A stretch of 64,000 nucleotides of DNA. Source: Robinsoniella peoriensis (GTDB lineage: Bacteria; Bacillota; Clostridia; Lachnospirales; Lachnospiraceae). The DNA lies in NCBI RefSeq assembly GCF_000797495.1, contig NZ_JTGN01000007.1, positions 161,654 through 225,653 of the forward strand. Reading direction: 5' to 3'. The translations under genes and the position numbers were made by a program. This document shows positions 54,107-63,285 of the stretch, piece by piece. Under the pieces are notes generated by a model. That model saw only the letters and a list, made by a program, of their open reading frames with translations. It had not been told where the DNA came from and made no database searches. Numbering within the stretch: the first letter of the stretch is position 1; each line of letters starts with the position of its first letter.

Positions 54107-54613
54107 GTGAGAAAAGCGCTTGCAAAAAACAAAGGAGCATCTATGCTTCTGGCAATTTGTATCTTCATGGTACTTGCTGTTATTGGATTTAATGTGTTAG
54201 CCGCGGCATCTGCAAATACATATAATTCCAGAGGGCAGTTAGCGAATGAACAGGCGATCCAATATGTGAATTCTATTTATGAAATTGTTGATGGTATGAT
54301 ACAAGGCGGAGAATTTAATCTGGATGCCTGTCTGGAAGAAGAAGGGACAGAAGTGTCCGGTATGACTGCCGTTTTAGGTACTAATAATCTGGAAGATAGT
54401 AATGGGAATAAAATAGACGTATCGATTAAGTTTGCAAGGGATACAAATGCAAGCGTCACTCAAAAAAATCGTATCAAAGCGCAGATAACTATAAACTATA
54501 AAGCCAGAGACTATTGTATTACATCAATTTACCTGCAAGATAAAAGTTTGCCTGAACAAACAAAATACACTTTAATAAAATGTGAAGGTGTGGTGTCAAG
54601 TGATAATGAATAA
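54107..54613 (+). CDS. Pseudopilin-like protein of the pilus locus (PilX-like)
   Basis: A 168-residue protein starting at GTG 54107 behind GGAGAGG. The N terminus KNKGASMLLAICIFMVLAVIGFNVLAAA is prepilin-like, but the residue at +5 after Gly is Leu, not the usual Glu. That, the single membrane segment and the Cys pair in the soluble part fit PilX/GspK-type initiating pseudopilins, which can lack Glu5. First gene of the cluster; the next gene overlaps by eight bases. Confidence 0.7.
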   Translation: MRKALAKNKGASMLLAICIFMVLAVIGFNVLAAASANTYNSRGQLANEQAIQYVNSIYEIVDGMIQGGEFNLDACLEEEGTEVSGMTAVLGTNNLEDSNGNKIDVSIKFARDTNASVTQKNRIKAQITINYKARDYCITSIYLQDKSLPEQTKYTLIKCEGVVSSDNE

Positions 54614-55028
54614 TCTGATTCATAAGGTGAAAAGTTTCTCCCGCCTCAGAAATGTATGTTTAAATAACCGGGGCGAAACGATGATTGAGTTAATAACCAG
54701 TTTGGCGTTATTTGCAATGACAATGGTTTTAGTTGCTGTTTTATTTTCTAATGCGAATCGTATTCTGATTAAAAATAATACCATTCAGAAAAACCTGAAT
54801 CATCAGATAAATAATTTAGAACTTGGAAATGAACTGACAACAATTAAAAGTGATATTGATATGACTTTTATACTTTCAAAGGATGGCAGTACTGGTGTGG
54901 AACCGATAAAAGTAAATACAAAGGTAAAATTAGTAAAGCCATTAAGTGGTGATTCGGAAGGTACTATAGATTCAACGCTTGCAAAGTTTCAACGGGTTGT
55001 AGAGTCTGAAAGTGGTGATGGGTCATGA
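54606..55028 (+). CDS. Minor pilin / pseudopilin
   Basis: A 140-residue protein; I use ATG 54606 (MNNLIHKVKSF); a GTG at 54600 has a slightly better spacing to GAAGG. Prepilin peptidase site NNRG/ETMIELITSLALFAMTMVLV, with Glu at +5 and Glu at +1 instead of Phe. The soluble part is a small mixed sheet with SGDSEG near the end. It overlaps the next gene as ATGA. Confidence 0.8.
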   Translation: MNNLIHKVKSFSRLRNVCLNNRGETMIELITSLALFAMTMVLVAVLFSNANRILIKNNTIQKNLNHQINNLELGNELTTIKSDIDMTFILSKDGSTGVEPIKVNTKVKLVKPLSGDSEGTIDSTLAKFQRVVESESGDGS

Positions 55029-55546
55029 AGATTAATTTGTGTTTAATATCAGATAGAAAGAAAGGGTTTACTCTAATAGAAGTAATTTTAACGGTTACAT
55101 TAGTTGCCGTTTTCTTTACAACTGTTGCAGCGATACTCCCCCAATGGTTTAAATCCTATCAGAACGTGATCAGTGCAAGTAATGCCAGCCAGATAGCGAA
55201 CAGCGTTATTACAGCCATCGATGAGCAGATCACTTATTCAGGTTCTGTGAAAGTAAAATCCGGCAGTCCGGACAGCATTTATTATCAGTACAAAACGGGA
55301 GAATATCGGGAAATTGTATTGGGTGATGATTGCAAAGTCATTCCAGGATTAGTATATGATGATAAATATTTTATAAATAATAAGTTGAAAATACATGCAG
55401 AAATTGCAAAAGATTTTGTAGAATCAGCTACACCTTCAGAAAAGAATGTATGTAAGTTAACGGTAACATTAATAAATAGAAATACTGGTAAAACGGTTAT
55501 TGAAAAAGTTCGTTATATTAGACTTTATGGACCTGAAAAAAGTTAG
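55025..55546 (+). CDS. Minor pilin with type IV prepilin signal
   Basis: A 173-residue protein with a classical prepilin leader and site DRKKG/FTLIEVILTVTLVAVFFTT. The soluble domain has YYQYKTGEYREIVLGDD and a late strand VCKLTVTLINRNTGKTVIEKV. Together with the two genes before it, it probably forms the fibre tip complex that starts assembly. Confidence 0.88.
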   Translation: MKINLCLISDRKKGFTLIEVILTVTLVAVFFTTVAAILPQWFKSYQNVISASNASQIANSVITAIDEQITYSGSVKVKSGSPDSIYYQYKTGEYREIVLGDDCKVIPGLVYDDKYFINNKLKIHAEIAKDFVESATPSEKNVCKLTVTLINRNTGKTVIEKVRYIRLYGPEKS

Positions 55547-55556
55547 GGGGACAGGT

Positions 55557-56753
55557 ATGATCCTTTACAATTACGCTGCAAAAGATGCGGCTGGAAAAAT
55601 ACATAATGGCAAAATAGAAGCCAATGGGGATGATGAATTCTATCTTTTTTTAGATAAACAGAATTGGTATTGTATATCCGTTTCAAGAACAGATCTGCTT
55701 CGCGAAGCACAGAATCAGTCGGAATACCGCTTTAAACCAAAGGAAGTGGCATTATTTTGCCGGGAATTTGCTATTATGCTGTCATCCGGAATGAATATGC
55801 TGACTACACTTCAGCTTTTGTATGAACGCTGCCGTAAAGCTAAACAAAAACAATGCTATATGCACATGATAGAAGCGATAGAAAAAGGAGAGACTTTGCA
55901 TGATGCTATGAGGAAGCTGGGGAAAACATTTCCGACACTTCTTTCTTCTATGGTTTTGGCTGGAGAGGCCAGTGGATCGTTAGATATCGTGATGGAAAAG
56001 ATGGCGCAGTATTATGAGCGGGACTATCGTTTAAAAGGGAAAATCCAAACGGCTATGATCTATCCAATACTATTGATGTCGGTAACCGTTGCTGTAATAA
56101 TTCTTTTATTTACGGTCGTACTTCCACAGTTTTTTACAATGTTTGAGGGGCAGGATCTCAATCCCCTTACCTCATTTTATATGAAACTTAGTGTATTTTT
56201 AAAGAACCAATGGTATATTCCATTAGGCATCATTATTGGCATCATTTTACTGATACATTTTTTGAAAAGAGATCCGGGATTTCGTTTAGAATATGATAAA
56301 AGTAAATTGAAAATTCCTTTAATCAGTAAGCTTTTAGAGAAAATATTAATATCCAGATTCGCCAATGGTATGAGCATTTTATACTCAAGTGGTATTTCAA
56401 TTATACGCTGTATGGATATTTGCAGTACGGTAATATCCAATACGTATCTGGAATTCAAAATGCAGAGAGCCACAGAACAGGTGGAAAAGGGAACATCCCT
56501 GTCCCAGGCTTTAGAAGAACAGGGATTGTATGACAGTATGGTGTGGTCCATGGTTCATATTGGTGAAGAATCCGGTAATTTAGATGCGATGTTTTTGAAG
56601 CTTGCAGAATATTATGAGGAAGAATCAGAAAGTGCAACGCAAAAGATGATGGCGATTATGGAACCGGTGATGCTGATTATTATAGCAATAATCGTGGGTT
56701 CGGTAGTGGCAAGCGTCTTAATACCGATATATGGTATGTATCAGACGATTTAG
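55557..56753 (+). CDS. pilC: Type IV pilus inner-membrane platform protein PilC
   Basis: A 398-residue protein; ATG 55557 (MILYNYAAKDAAGKIHNGKIEANG) after AGGGGG. Two T2SSF domains, each with FAxMLSSGM... and GxSLxxAL patterns (FCREFAIMLSSGMNMLTTLQLL and FANGMSILYSSGISIIRCMDI), with three membrane spans (about 150-180, 200-222, 365-390). It anchors the motors PilB and PilT. Confidence 0.94.
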   Translation: MILYNYAAKDAAGKIHNGKIEANGDDEFYLFLDKQNWYCISVSRTDLLREAQNQSEYRFKPKEVALFCREFAIMLSSGMNMLTTLQLLYERCRKAKQKQCYMHMIEAIEKGETLHDAMRKLGKTFPTLLSSMVLAGEASGSLDIVMEKMAQYYERDYRLKGKIQTAMIYPILLMSVTVAVIILLFTVVLPQFFTMFEGQDLNPLTSFYMKLSVFLKNQWYIPLGIIIGIILLIHFLKRDPGFRLEYDKSKLKIPLISKLLEKILISRFANGMSILYSSGISIIRCMDICSTVISNTYLEFKMQRATEQVEKGTSLSQALEEQGLYDSMVWSMVHIGEESGNLDAMFLKLAEYYEEESESATQKMMAIMEPVMLIIIAIIVGSVVASVLIPIYGMYQTI

Positions 56754-56769
56754 AAAGGAACTGACGAAA

Positions 56770-58329
56770 ATGATACTATCGATTGAATTTACGGCAGAAC
56801 ATATTCATATAGTGGAAGAAGATGTAAATGCCAAATCCATAACTGTAAAACGTTTTATAGAAATTCCTATGCCGGATGGTTCTTATTTGAATGGAGTGAT
56901 TGTTAACACTGCAGCCGTAGCGGCTGCTATACAGGTTGCCGTAAAAGAGCACCGTATTCATACGAAAAAAAGTATTGTTACCGTAAGTGGTGTAGACATT
57001 TTACGAAAAGAATTCCAGGTTCCGTCAGGTAATAATAAACACACCCGGGGAATGGTTGAAAATGAGCTGAATAAGGCCGGAATGCTCAGATCAGACTACT
57101 TGTTTGACTATATTATTAAGAAGAATATCCAAAAAGATCAGGCAAAAAGTGAAACAATGCAAAACGTAGATGTATACTTAATGCCGAGAGCTTTGGTAAA
57201 TAATTATCTCACTACCTTGCGGAGGGCGGGGCTTACTCCTTATCGAATTGAGACAGTCAGCAATAGCATGGAGCGACTGGCATTCCTGCTGAAAGTCGCC
57301 GATGGGGATGATATGTCGATTCTTTGCTGTGCGGAAAGAGACCAGATAGGTCTGTTATTTACAGGGGCAGGTACTAAAATGATATACCGAAGCACGCAAA
57401 TTAAAGCAGAAGATACGATTGAAGAAAATGCATTTATTGTATCTGCCGTACAGTCGCTGAACAGGGAAGTAGATCCGATTGCAATTGCACTGGAAGAAAT
57501 TGTTGAAAACGTTTCTAAACTGGTACAGTTTCATTCTCAAACAGGGAAGAAGAATAAAGTCGGGCAGATATTAATGTATGGAGATCTGTCAAGGGATTCA
57601 CAATTCCTAAGCCGTATTGAGAATGCAACGGGCATCACTACAATAAAGTGCGATTTTCCCGATCATGTAACCTTTGCGGGGCCGGGGGATCTGACCTGTT
57701 TAAATGCTATAGGGGCATCTGCAGGCGGTTTGTATGAAGTTGCAGAAGAAAAGGATATTGATTTTTTTCCATTAATGAAAGAAAAGAAAGCGGAGAAGAC
57801 TACAAAAAAAGATCTGATTCCGTTAGCGGCAGGCATGGGGCTCATTTTGATTCTGTCCGGAATTTATGCACTGCAGTCTTCGAGTAATATGACGGTTGAA
57901 GCGTCTGTTCAGGTGAGCCAGGATTTTATTAACGATCCTGAGAATCAGAAATTATATCAGAAAGCAAAAGCATTACAGGACTACACCATATCGCTGGCTG
58001 AATATAATGAAACATGTAATCAGTATATAGATGTTATTAAGAATACGCGGAGATTAGAATCAAATGATTTTAATGAACTGGATGCCAAAAAGCCTGAGGA
58101 TGTAACAATTAAAAGCTATGGTTACAGTAATGGGGAGATTACCATTTCCTGTGATACCACAAATCAGGATGGGGCATCTGCTTTTGCTAAAATTTTATCT
58201 GATTCCGGGTTATATACGGATGTAAAATATACAGGATTCAGCAGCGGAAGCAGCGAAGATGGATCAGCAAATTATACTTTCCAGTTAGTTTGCACTTTAT
58301 GGGCGCAATCGGGAGGTGTATCAGAATGA
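56770..58329 (+). CDS. Fused PilM-PilN pilus alignment protein
   Basis: A 519-residue protein; ATG 56770 after GAAAGGAACTG. Residues 1-330 follow the PilM actin-like fold (MILSIEFTAEHIHIVEED, VTVSGVDILRKEFQVP, SNSMERLAFLL, GQILMYGDLSRDSQFLSRIE). A membrane span at about 352-371 (IPLAAGMGLILILSGIYAL) leads to a PilN-like periplasm-side alpha/beta domain (372-519, VTIKSYGYSNGEITISCDTTNQDGASAFAKIL). In most bacteria these are two genes. The protein ties the pilin platform to the PilB motor. Confidence 0.85.
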   Translation: MILSIEFTAEHIHIVEEDVNAKSITVKRFIEIPMPDGSYLNGVIVNTAAVAAAIQVAVKEHRIHTKKSIVTVSGVDILRKEFQVPSGNNKHTRGMVENELNKAGMLRSDYLFDYIIKKNIQKDQAKSETMQNVDVYLMPRALVNNYLTTLRRAGLTPYRIETVSNSMERLAFLLKVADGDDMSILCCAERDQIGLLFTGAGTKMIYRSTQIKAEDTIEENAFIVSAVQSLNREVDPIAIALEEIVENVSKLVQFHSQTGKKNKVGQILMYGDLSRDSQFLSRIENATGITTIKCDFPDHVTFAGPGDLTCLNAIGASAGGLYEVAEEKDIDFFPLMKEKKAEKTTKKDLIPLAAGMGLILILSGIYALQSSSNMTVEASVQVSQDFINDPENQKLYQKAKALQDYTISLAEYNETCNQYIDVIKNTRRLESNDFNELDAKKPEDVTIKSYGYSNGEITISCDTTNQDGASAFAKILSDSGLYTDVKYTGFSSGSSEDGSANYTFQLVCTLWAQSGGVSE

Positions 58330-59009
58330 AAAAGAGCGAAAAAATACTTCTGCAGATTTTGATCTGTGTAGTTTTATTAGCTGTGGTTTGGATGTTTTTT
58401 CTAAAACCAGCACTTGAAAAGAAAGAGGTTCTAAGGGAAAGGGAAGAAGCAGCAAGAATAGAGCAGGAACAAATGCAGGCATTAATAGAAAAAGCCACAC
58501 TTGAAGATGAGTTATTAGTTCAGCAGAATATTTCTAAAGAGAATTATGAGTTTTTTTATTCCGTATTAAACAGTTATAATATTGATAAAATTGTTAATGA
58601 TCTTGCTAAAGAAAATTCGTTATATGTACAAAGTCTTCAAATCGGAGAATATACAGATGCATCCTCCGATTTTGTGATCGAGACGGAAGAGACACCGGAA
58701 GCAATTGATGAGTCTGCTGAGGAAACAACATCAGCTGATCAAGTCATAGAAGCAAAGGTAGAAAACCAGGCAAAATTATTGAAAAGTCAGGTATCTATTT
58801 CCATATCAGGTACCTATGATAATATTTTAGCTTATGTTAAGGCTTTGAATGCAAAAAGTATTTGTCTTAGGATAGATAGCATTTCACTCTCAGAAAATAA
58901 CAGGGATGCAACGGGAAATGCCAGTCAGAATGCAACAATAGGCTTATCTCTCTATGGTATCAATAAGCCTAAAGAACAGTCAGGGAATGAATCATCAGAA
59001 ACCAAGTAA
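58326..59009 (+). CDS. pilO: PilO-like pilus assembly protein
   Basis: A 227-residue protein; ATG 58326 overlaps the previous stop as ATGA. One membrane span (about 6-25), a charged coiled coil (27-60, KKEVLREREEAARIEQEQMQ), then a PilO-type domain (YDNILAYVKALNAKSICLRIDSISL). It partners the PilN part of the gene upstream. Its last 15 bases overlap the 3' end of the oppositely oriented peptidase gene. Confidence 0.82.
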   Translation: MKKSEKILLQILICVVLLAVVWMFFLKPALEKKEVLREREEAARIEQEQMQALIEKATLEDELLVQQNISKENYEFFYSVLNSYNIDKIVNDLAKENSLYVQSLQIGEYTDASSDFVIETEETPEAIDESAEETTSADQVIEAKVENQAKLLKSQVSISISGTYDNILAYVKALNAKSICLRIDSISLSENNRDATGNASQNATIGLSLYGINKPKEQSGNESSETK

Positions 59010-59747
59010 AGACAGATACCAGGTTATAAGCTGCGAACCAAAAAGAGCGGCGAACAGAAAACCGAAACATAAGAAGGGTCCAAAGGGAATCAAAGTTTTT
59101 TTATCTGCTTTTTTTCGGATAATTAAAAGTATGGACCAGCAAGAGGCGAGAATACAACCGGCAAAGGCACCCAGCAACACTAATTTCCATCCAAGGAAAA
59201 GCCCGCTTACAGCGCAGAGTTTAACATCGCCTCCGCCAAATCCGCCTGTTATAGCAGCGATGAGAAGCATGGGAATGCTGATCACTGCCAGCCCGATTAA
59301 TTTTTCAATAAGTTCATTGGGTGTTACGATGATGTTGATTACAGCGAGAATGAAAATAAAAACCTGCAGGGAATCAGGAATCGTCATTGTTTGGATATCA
59401 GTGATTGAAACAACAATAAGACAGCAGAAAAACAAACAAAGCAAACCGCTGTAAATGGTAAAACCATGAGCTAAAAATGCTGCAAGGAAGAGAATTCCTG
59501 TTAATGCTTCTACCAGCGGATATTGCACAGAGATAGGTGCCTTGCATTTGCGGCATTTGCCTCTCAATATGAGATAACTGAAGATGGGAACCATGTCATA
59601 AGGCTTAAGGGTCGTATGACAGGAAGGACAAAAGGAACGTCCTTTTGCGATATTGAGGTGCAGGGGAATTCGGTAGATACAGACATTTAAAAAGCTCCCG
59701 ATAACGAATCCCATAACAGTAATGTATGTCAGCCAAAAATATTCCAT
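58995..59747 (-). CDS. pilD: Prepilin leader peptidase/N-methyltransferase
   Basis: A 250-residue membrane aspartic peptidase (GspO/PilD). N-terminal methylase-like domain with zinc Cys motifs CPSCHTTL and CRKCKAP, opening GFVIGSFLNVCIYRIP. Catalytic Asp residues are in SITDIQTMTIPDSLQ and GGFGGGDVKLCAVSGL. About seven membrane spans. It cuts the Gly/Phe site of all pilins here. The only gene of the cluster on the minus strand. Confidence 0.95.
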   Translation of the reverse strand: MEYFWLTYITVMGFVIGSFLNVCIYRIPLHLNIAKGRSFCPSCHTTLKPYDMVPIFSYLILRGKCRKCKAPISVQYPLVEALTGILFLAAFLAHGFTIYSGLLCLFFCCLIVVSITDIQTMTIPDSLQVFIFILAVINIIVTPNELIEKLIGLAVISIPMLLIAAITGGFGGGDVKLCAVSGLFLGWKLVLLGAFAGCILASCWSILLIIRKKADKKTLIPFGPFLCFGFLFAALFGSQLITWYLSLLGF

Positions 59748-59813
59748 TGTTTTCTCTCCTTCGTATTGTTTTGCAGATGAATTATAACACAGATAGAATC
59801 AAAGGGGAATAGT

Positions 59814-61514
59814 ATGTTAAAAAACTTACGACTGGGTCAGGTTCTTATAGAAACCGGATATATTACAGAGCAGCAATTAGAAGAAGCCCTGGAATACCAA
59901 AAAAACAGCAGTATGAAAAAAATGCTTGGAGATGTACTGGTTGAACTGGGATATATCACAGAGGAAGACCGGTTAAAAGCATTGTCTACGCGTATGAATG
60001 TCCGCATCATGGATTTCGAACAGTTAAAATCAACCATTGAAGCAATTTCACTGGTTCCCAGGGAAACTGCTGAACGCCTTATGGTGATCCCGCTTCGTGT
60101 AGATCAGAATAATTTAGTTCTGGCAACCGATAATCCATTGAATTATTATGGGTTTGAAGAATTAGAGACGCTCACCGGAAAGCAGGTTGTTCCGGCACTG
60201 GCTTCTAAAGCAGACGTAGAAGAAGCCATTAAGCGCAATTACGTAAATAAGACGATGATCAGCGCGATCGATGATGTACATAGAGAATATACGGGAGAAT
60301 CGGATGTGAATGTATCCGAATCTTTCCAGCAGATGATGGACCGGGTAGACAGTTCGCCCGTGGTAAAATTAGCAAATACCATTGTCATTCAGGCATGCAG
60401 TATGCGAGCATCCGATATTCATATAGAACCTTGCCAGAATAACATCCGTATCCGTTTTCGTATCGATGGGGATTTAATGGAAGCAATGGTATTAAATACC
60501 ACGGTACTGGTTCCGATTACAACACGTTTTAAGATTATGGGCGGATTGGATATTGCAGAACGCAGGGTTCCTCAGGATGGACGTTTCAGTCAAACGGTAG
60601 GAAATAAAAATATTAATTTCCGAATTTCTACACTTCCGTCCGTCTTCGGTGAAAAAATCGTAGTCCGTATTTTGGGTGATAATGCGATAAATATTGTGCA
60701 GGCAAGGGAATTGGGTATGAGCGAAAGCAATTATCAGAAGTTTGAACGTCTGCTTGCGAATCCAAACGGAATTATAATGGTTACCGGACCAACCGGAAGC
60801 GGAAAGACAACAACCATCTATTCTGCACTTCATGAATTGTCCCGACCAGATGTCAATGTGGTGACAATTGAAGATCCGGTAGAAAAATATATAAAAAATG
60901 TAACTCAGGTTCATATCAATACAAAGGCAGGATTAACATTTGCCGCAGGGCTTCGTTCTATCATGCGTCAGGATCCTGATATTATCATGGTAGGTGAGGT
61001 CCGGGATCAGGAGACGGCTGTGATTGCAGCACAGGCAGCAATTACAGGGCACCTTGTACTGACTACCGTCCATACAAATGATGCGGCATCCGCATTTATG
61101 AGATTAATAGACATGGGCGTGGAGCCCTACATTGTAGCATCTTCTGTAATCGGCGTAGTATCCCAGCGACTGGTTAAAGTGATCTGTGAGGATTGCAAAA
61201 CGGAATATACCCCGACCGAAGAGGAGTTACTGCAATGGAGTGCCGACCGTCCAATGCCGGAAAAGTTTTATCATGGCGCAGGCTGTAAAAATTGCAATCA
61301 CACTGGATACCGGGGCAGAACAGCAGTACATGAAGTTATTATGGTATCTCCGGACCTTAGAAACTTAATTATGAAGCATGCTTCTGCTCAGGATATTAAG
61401 AGGAAAGCAAAAGAATATGGATTTACGGATCTGAAAGAAAATCTTATGGATCTGATTGAACAGGGACGTACTACCATGGAACAAATGATAAAAGTAGCTA
61501 ATTTCATCGAATAA
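59814..61514 (+). CDS. pilB: Type IV pilus extension ATPase PilB
   Basis: A 566-residue hexameric secretion ATPase. Two MshEN/T2SSE_N repeats (about 1-150, LGQVLIETGYITEQQLEEAL and LGDVLVELGYITEEDRLKAL). Core: Walker A GPTGSGKTT (325-333), Asp box VTIEDPVEKY, Walker B RQDPDIIMVGEVRDQET, His box TGHLVLTTVHTNDA. A tetra-Cys zinc site (CEDC near 457 and CKNC near 491) is the mark of PilB-type extension motors. Confidence 0.96.
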   Translation: MLKNLRLGQVLIETGYITEQQLEEALEYQKNSSMKKMLGDVLVELGYITEEDRLKALSTRMNVRIMDFEQLKSTIEAISLVPRETAERLMVIPLRVDQNNLVLATDNPLNYYGFEELETLTGKQVVPALASKADVEEAIKRNYVNKTMISAIDDVHREYTGESDVNVSESFQQMMDRVDSSPVVKLANTIVIQACSMRASDIHIEPCQNNIRIRFRIDGDLMEAMVLNTTVLVPITTRFKIMGGLDIAERRVPQDGRFSQTVGNKNINFRISTLPSVFGEKIVVRILGDNAINIVQARELGMSESNYQKFERLLANPNGIIMVTGPTGSGKTTTIYSALHELSRPDVNVVTIEDPVEKYIKNVTQVHINTKAGLTFAAGLRSIMRQDPDIIMVGEVRDQETAVIAAQAAITGHLVLTTVHTNDAASAFMRLIDMGVEPYIVASSVIGVVSQRLVKVICEDCKTEYTPTEEELLQWSADRPMPEKFYHGAGCKNCNHTGYRGRTAVHEVIMVSPDLRNLIMKHASAQDIKRKAKEYGFTDLKENLMDLIEQGRTTMEQMIKVANFIE

Positions 61515-61525
61515 AAGGGGGATTT

Positions 61526-62590
61526 ATGGGCCAGATAGATGATTTAATCCAACAGGGAAGAGCACTTGGATGCTCCGATATCCATCTTACCTTCGGACTT
61601 CCGCCAATGGCGCGGAAGAACGGGAAATTAATTAAAATGCAGGGGCATGAGGTTTTGGATGCCCAGCAGCTTCAGGTGTCAGCTGACGATATGCTGATTA
61701 AGTGCCAGATTCAAAGACCGCAGGATCCATTGGAAGAAATAGATTTCTGCTATGAAGCGGCAGACGGAAGCAGAAACCGTGTTAATATTTATTATCAGCA
61801 GAAAAAAACGGTAATCGCCATACGATTGCTAAGCGCATATATTCCTACCATGGAAGAACTGAAATTACCTAAAATATTAAAAGATCTTGCCATGCTGAAA
61901 CGGGGACTGGTACTTGTTACCGGACCTACCGGAAGCGGTAAATCCACAACATTGGCATCTTCTTTAGACTATATCAACCAATGCCGGAGTGAACATATTA
62001 TTACAATCGAAGATCCGGTTGAGTATGTGCACCAGCATAAAAACTGTATGGTAAACCAAAGAGAAGTCGGAGTAGATACCAACAGCTTTGCAGCTTCTCT
62101 AAGGAGTGCACTCCGTGAAGATCCGGATATTATCCTGGTTGGAGAAATGCGGGATCTGGAGACCATAGCATCGGCAGTAACGGCAGCCGAAACCGGCCAC
62201 CTTGTTTTTTCTACACTGCATACAACAGGAGCAGCACAGACAATAGACCGAATTATTGATGTATTTCCTCCGTATCAGCAGCAGCAGATCCGGACACAAT
62301 TAGCTTCGGTTTTAAAGGCGGTAATATCCCAGCAGCTGATACCCACAGCAGACGGAAATGGCAGGGTAGCAGCCCTTGAAATATTATTGATAACAGATGC
62401 CGTTGCGAATATGATCCGTGAAAATAAATGCCACCAGATTACTTCCGTATTACAAACAGGCGGCAGGCTGGGTATGCAGTCCATGGATGGACATTTACTG
62501 GAACTGGCACAAAACCATATCATAAAACCGGAAATGGCGGTTGACTATGGTATCGACAAAAACATGTTAATGCAAAAGCTTTTCGCGTAA
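61526..62590 (+). CDS. pilT: Type IV pilus retraction ATPase PilT
   Basis: A 354-residue twitching ATPase: SDIHLTFGLPPMARKNGKLI at the start, Walker A GPTGSGKST (133-141), IITIEDPVEYVH, LREDPDIILVGEMRDLET, ETGHLVFSTLHTTGAAQTIDRIIDVFPP and the C-terminal AIRNLIRE-type motif as AVANMIRENKCHQI. It depolymerises pili, so twitching motility or DNA uptake is possible. Ribosome site AAAGGGGGA. Confidence 0.96.
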   Translation: MGQIDDLIQQGRALGCSDIHLTFGLPPMARKNGKLIKMQGHEVLDAQQLQVSADDMLIKCQIQRPQDPLEEIDFCYEAADGSRNRVNIYYQQKKTVIAIRLLSAYIPTMEELKLPKILKDLAMLKRGLVLVTGPTGSGKSTTLASSLDYINQCRSEHIITIEDPVEYVHQHKNCMVNQREVGVDTNSFAASLRSALREDPDIILVGEMRDLETIASAVTAAETGHLVFSTLHTTGAAQTIDRIIDVFPPYQQQQIRTQLASVLKAVISQQLIPTADGNGRVAALEILLITDAVANMIRENKCHQITSVLQTGGRLGMQSMDGHLLELAQNHIIKPEMAVDYGIDKNMLMQKLFA

Positions 62591-62678
62591 TTTTTTTGCA
62601 TCCTCAATGTGATATAAATTTGATAAATCCCCAAAGGGTTTATACATACAAAAACATAAATTTAAGGAGGTATGAATT

Positions 62679-63137
62679 ATGACATTCATGCAGAAGCTGA
62701 GAAAATCAGCGAAAGAGAAGAAAGGTTTTACACTAATCGAATTGATCATCGTTATTGCTATTATTGCAATCCTGATCGCTTTGATCGCACCTAATTTGGT
62801 GAAGTTTTTATCAACGGCAAGAAAGACATCTGTAGATGCTAATGCTAAGACGGCGTATACTTCAATTCAAACATTGCTTACAGAGAAGGAAACTCAAAAT
62901 ATACAAATTAAAGATGGGACGTATGTAATAGAAGGCAATGGTACTACAGTTACGATAACAACCAAACCAACAGCTGATTCTACAAATGTAGTATTAGTTG
63001 ATGACGATCTTAAAGATTTTTTTAATGCCAAAGAATTAAAAGGAGTAACTATAACAGTAATGATTGATACTGGAAATATTTTAAAGAGTGTTAAATGGGA
63101 GGCAAATGACAAAACCGGTAACTATCCTTCCGTTTAA
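62679..63137 (+). CDS. pilA: Major type IV pilin PilA
   Basis: A 152-residue prepilin with a 16-residue basic leader ending KEKKG and the mature start FTLIELIIVIAIIAILIALIAP (Glu5 present). The soluble part is small, rich in Thr/Lys/Val and without Cys, so it has no disulfide-bonded D-region. A very strong ribosome site (TTTAAGGAGGTATG) fits high expression. An upstream TTGATA (62620) with TATACA (62641) is a possible own promoter, spacing 15. Confidence 0.93.
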   Translation: MTFMQKLRKSAKEKKGFTLIELIIVIAIIAILIALIAPNLVKFLSTARKTSVDANAKTAYTSIQTLLTEKETQNIQIKDGTYVIEGNGTTVTITTKPTADSTNVVLVDDDLKDFFNAKELKGVTITVMIDTGNILKSVKWEANDKTGNYPSV

Positions 63138-63150
63138 AAGTTCTTTATAT

Positions 63151-63172
63151 AAGGCAGGTAATAACCTGCCTT
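63151..63172 (+). terminator. Perfect hairpin after pilA
   Basis: AAGGCAGGT and ACCTGCCTT form a nine-pair stem with a four-base loop, followed by AAATAAAAT instead of a T run. It may be a 3' stabiliser or partial terminator separating abundant pilA mRNA from the next gene. Confidence 0.5.
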
Positions 63173-63285
63173 AAATAAAATTATCCCTATTATTAAGTGC
63201 AGAATAAAAAATACTACATTTACTAATATGAATAATACCTAATTTTTATCTCAAAAATATCACCCCAAGAAAGGATGAACTTATA

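Noticed and set aside
58954..59454. 166-codon plus-strand open frame over pilD
   Set aside because: It is antisense to the peptidase gene, whose catalytic motifs are intact.
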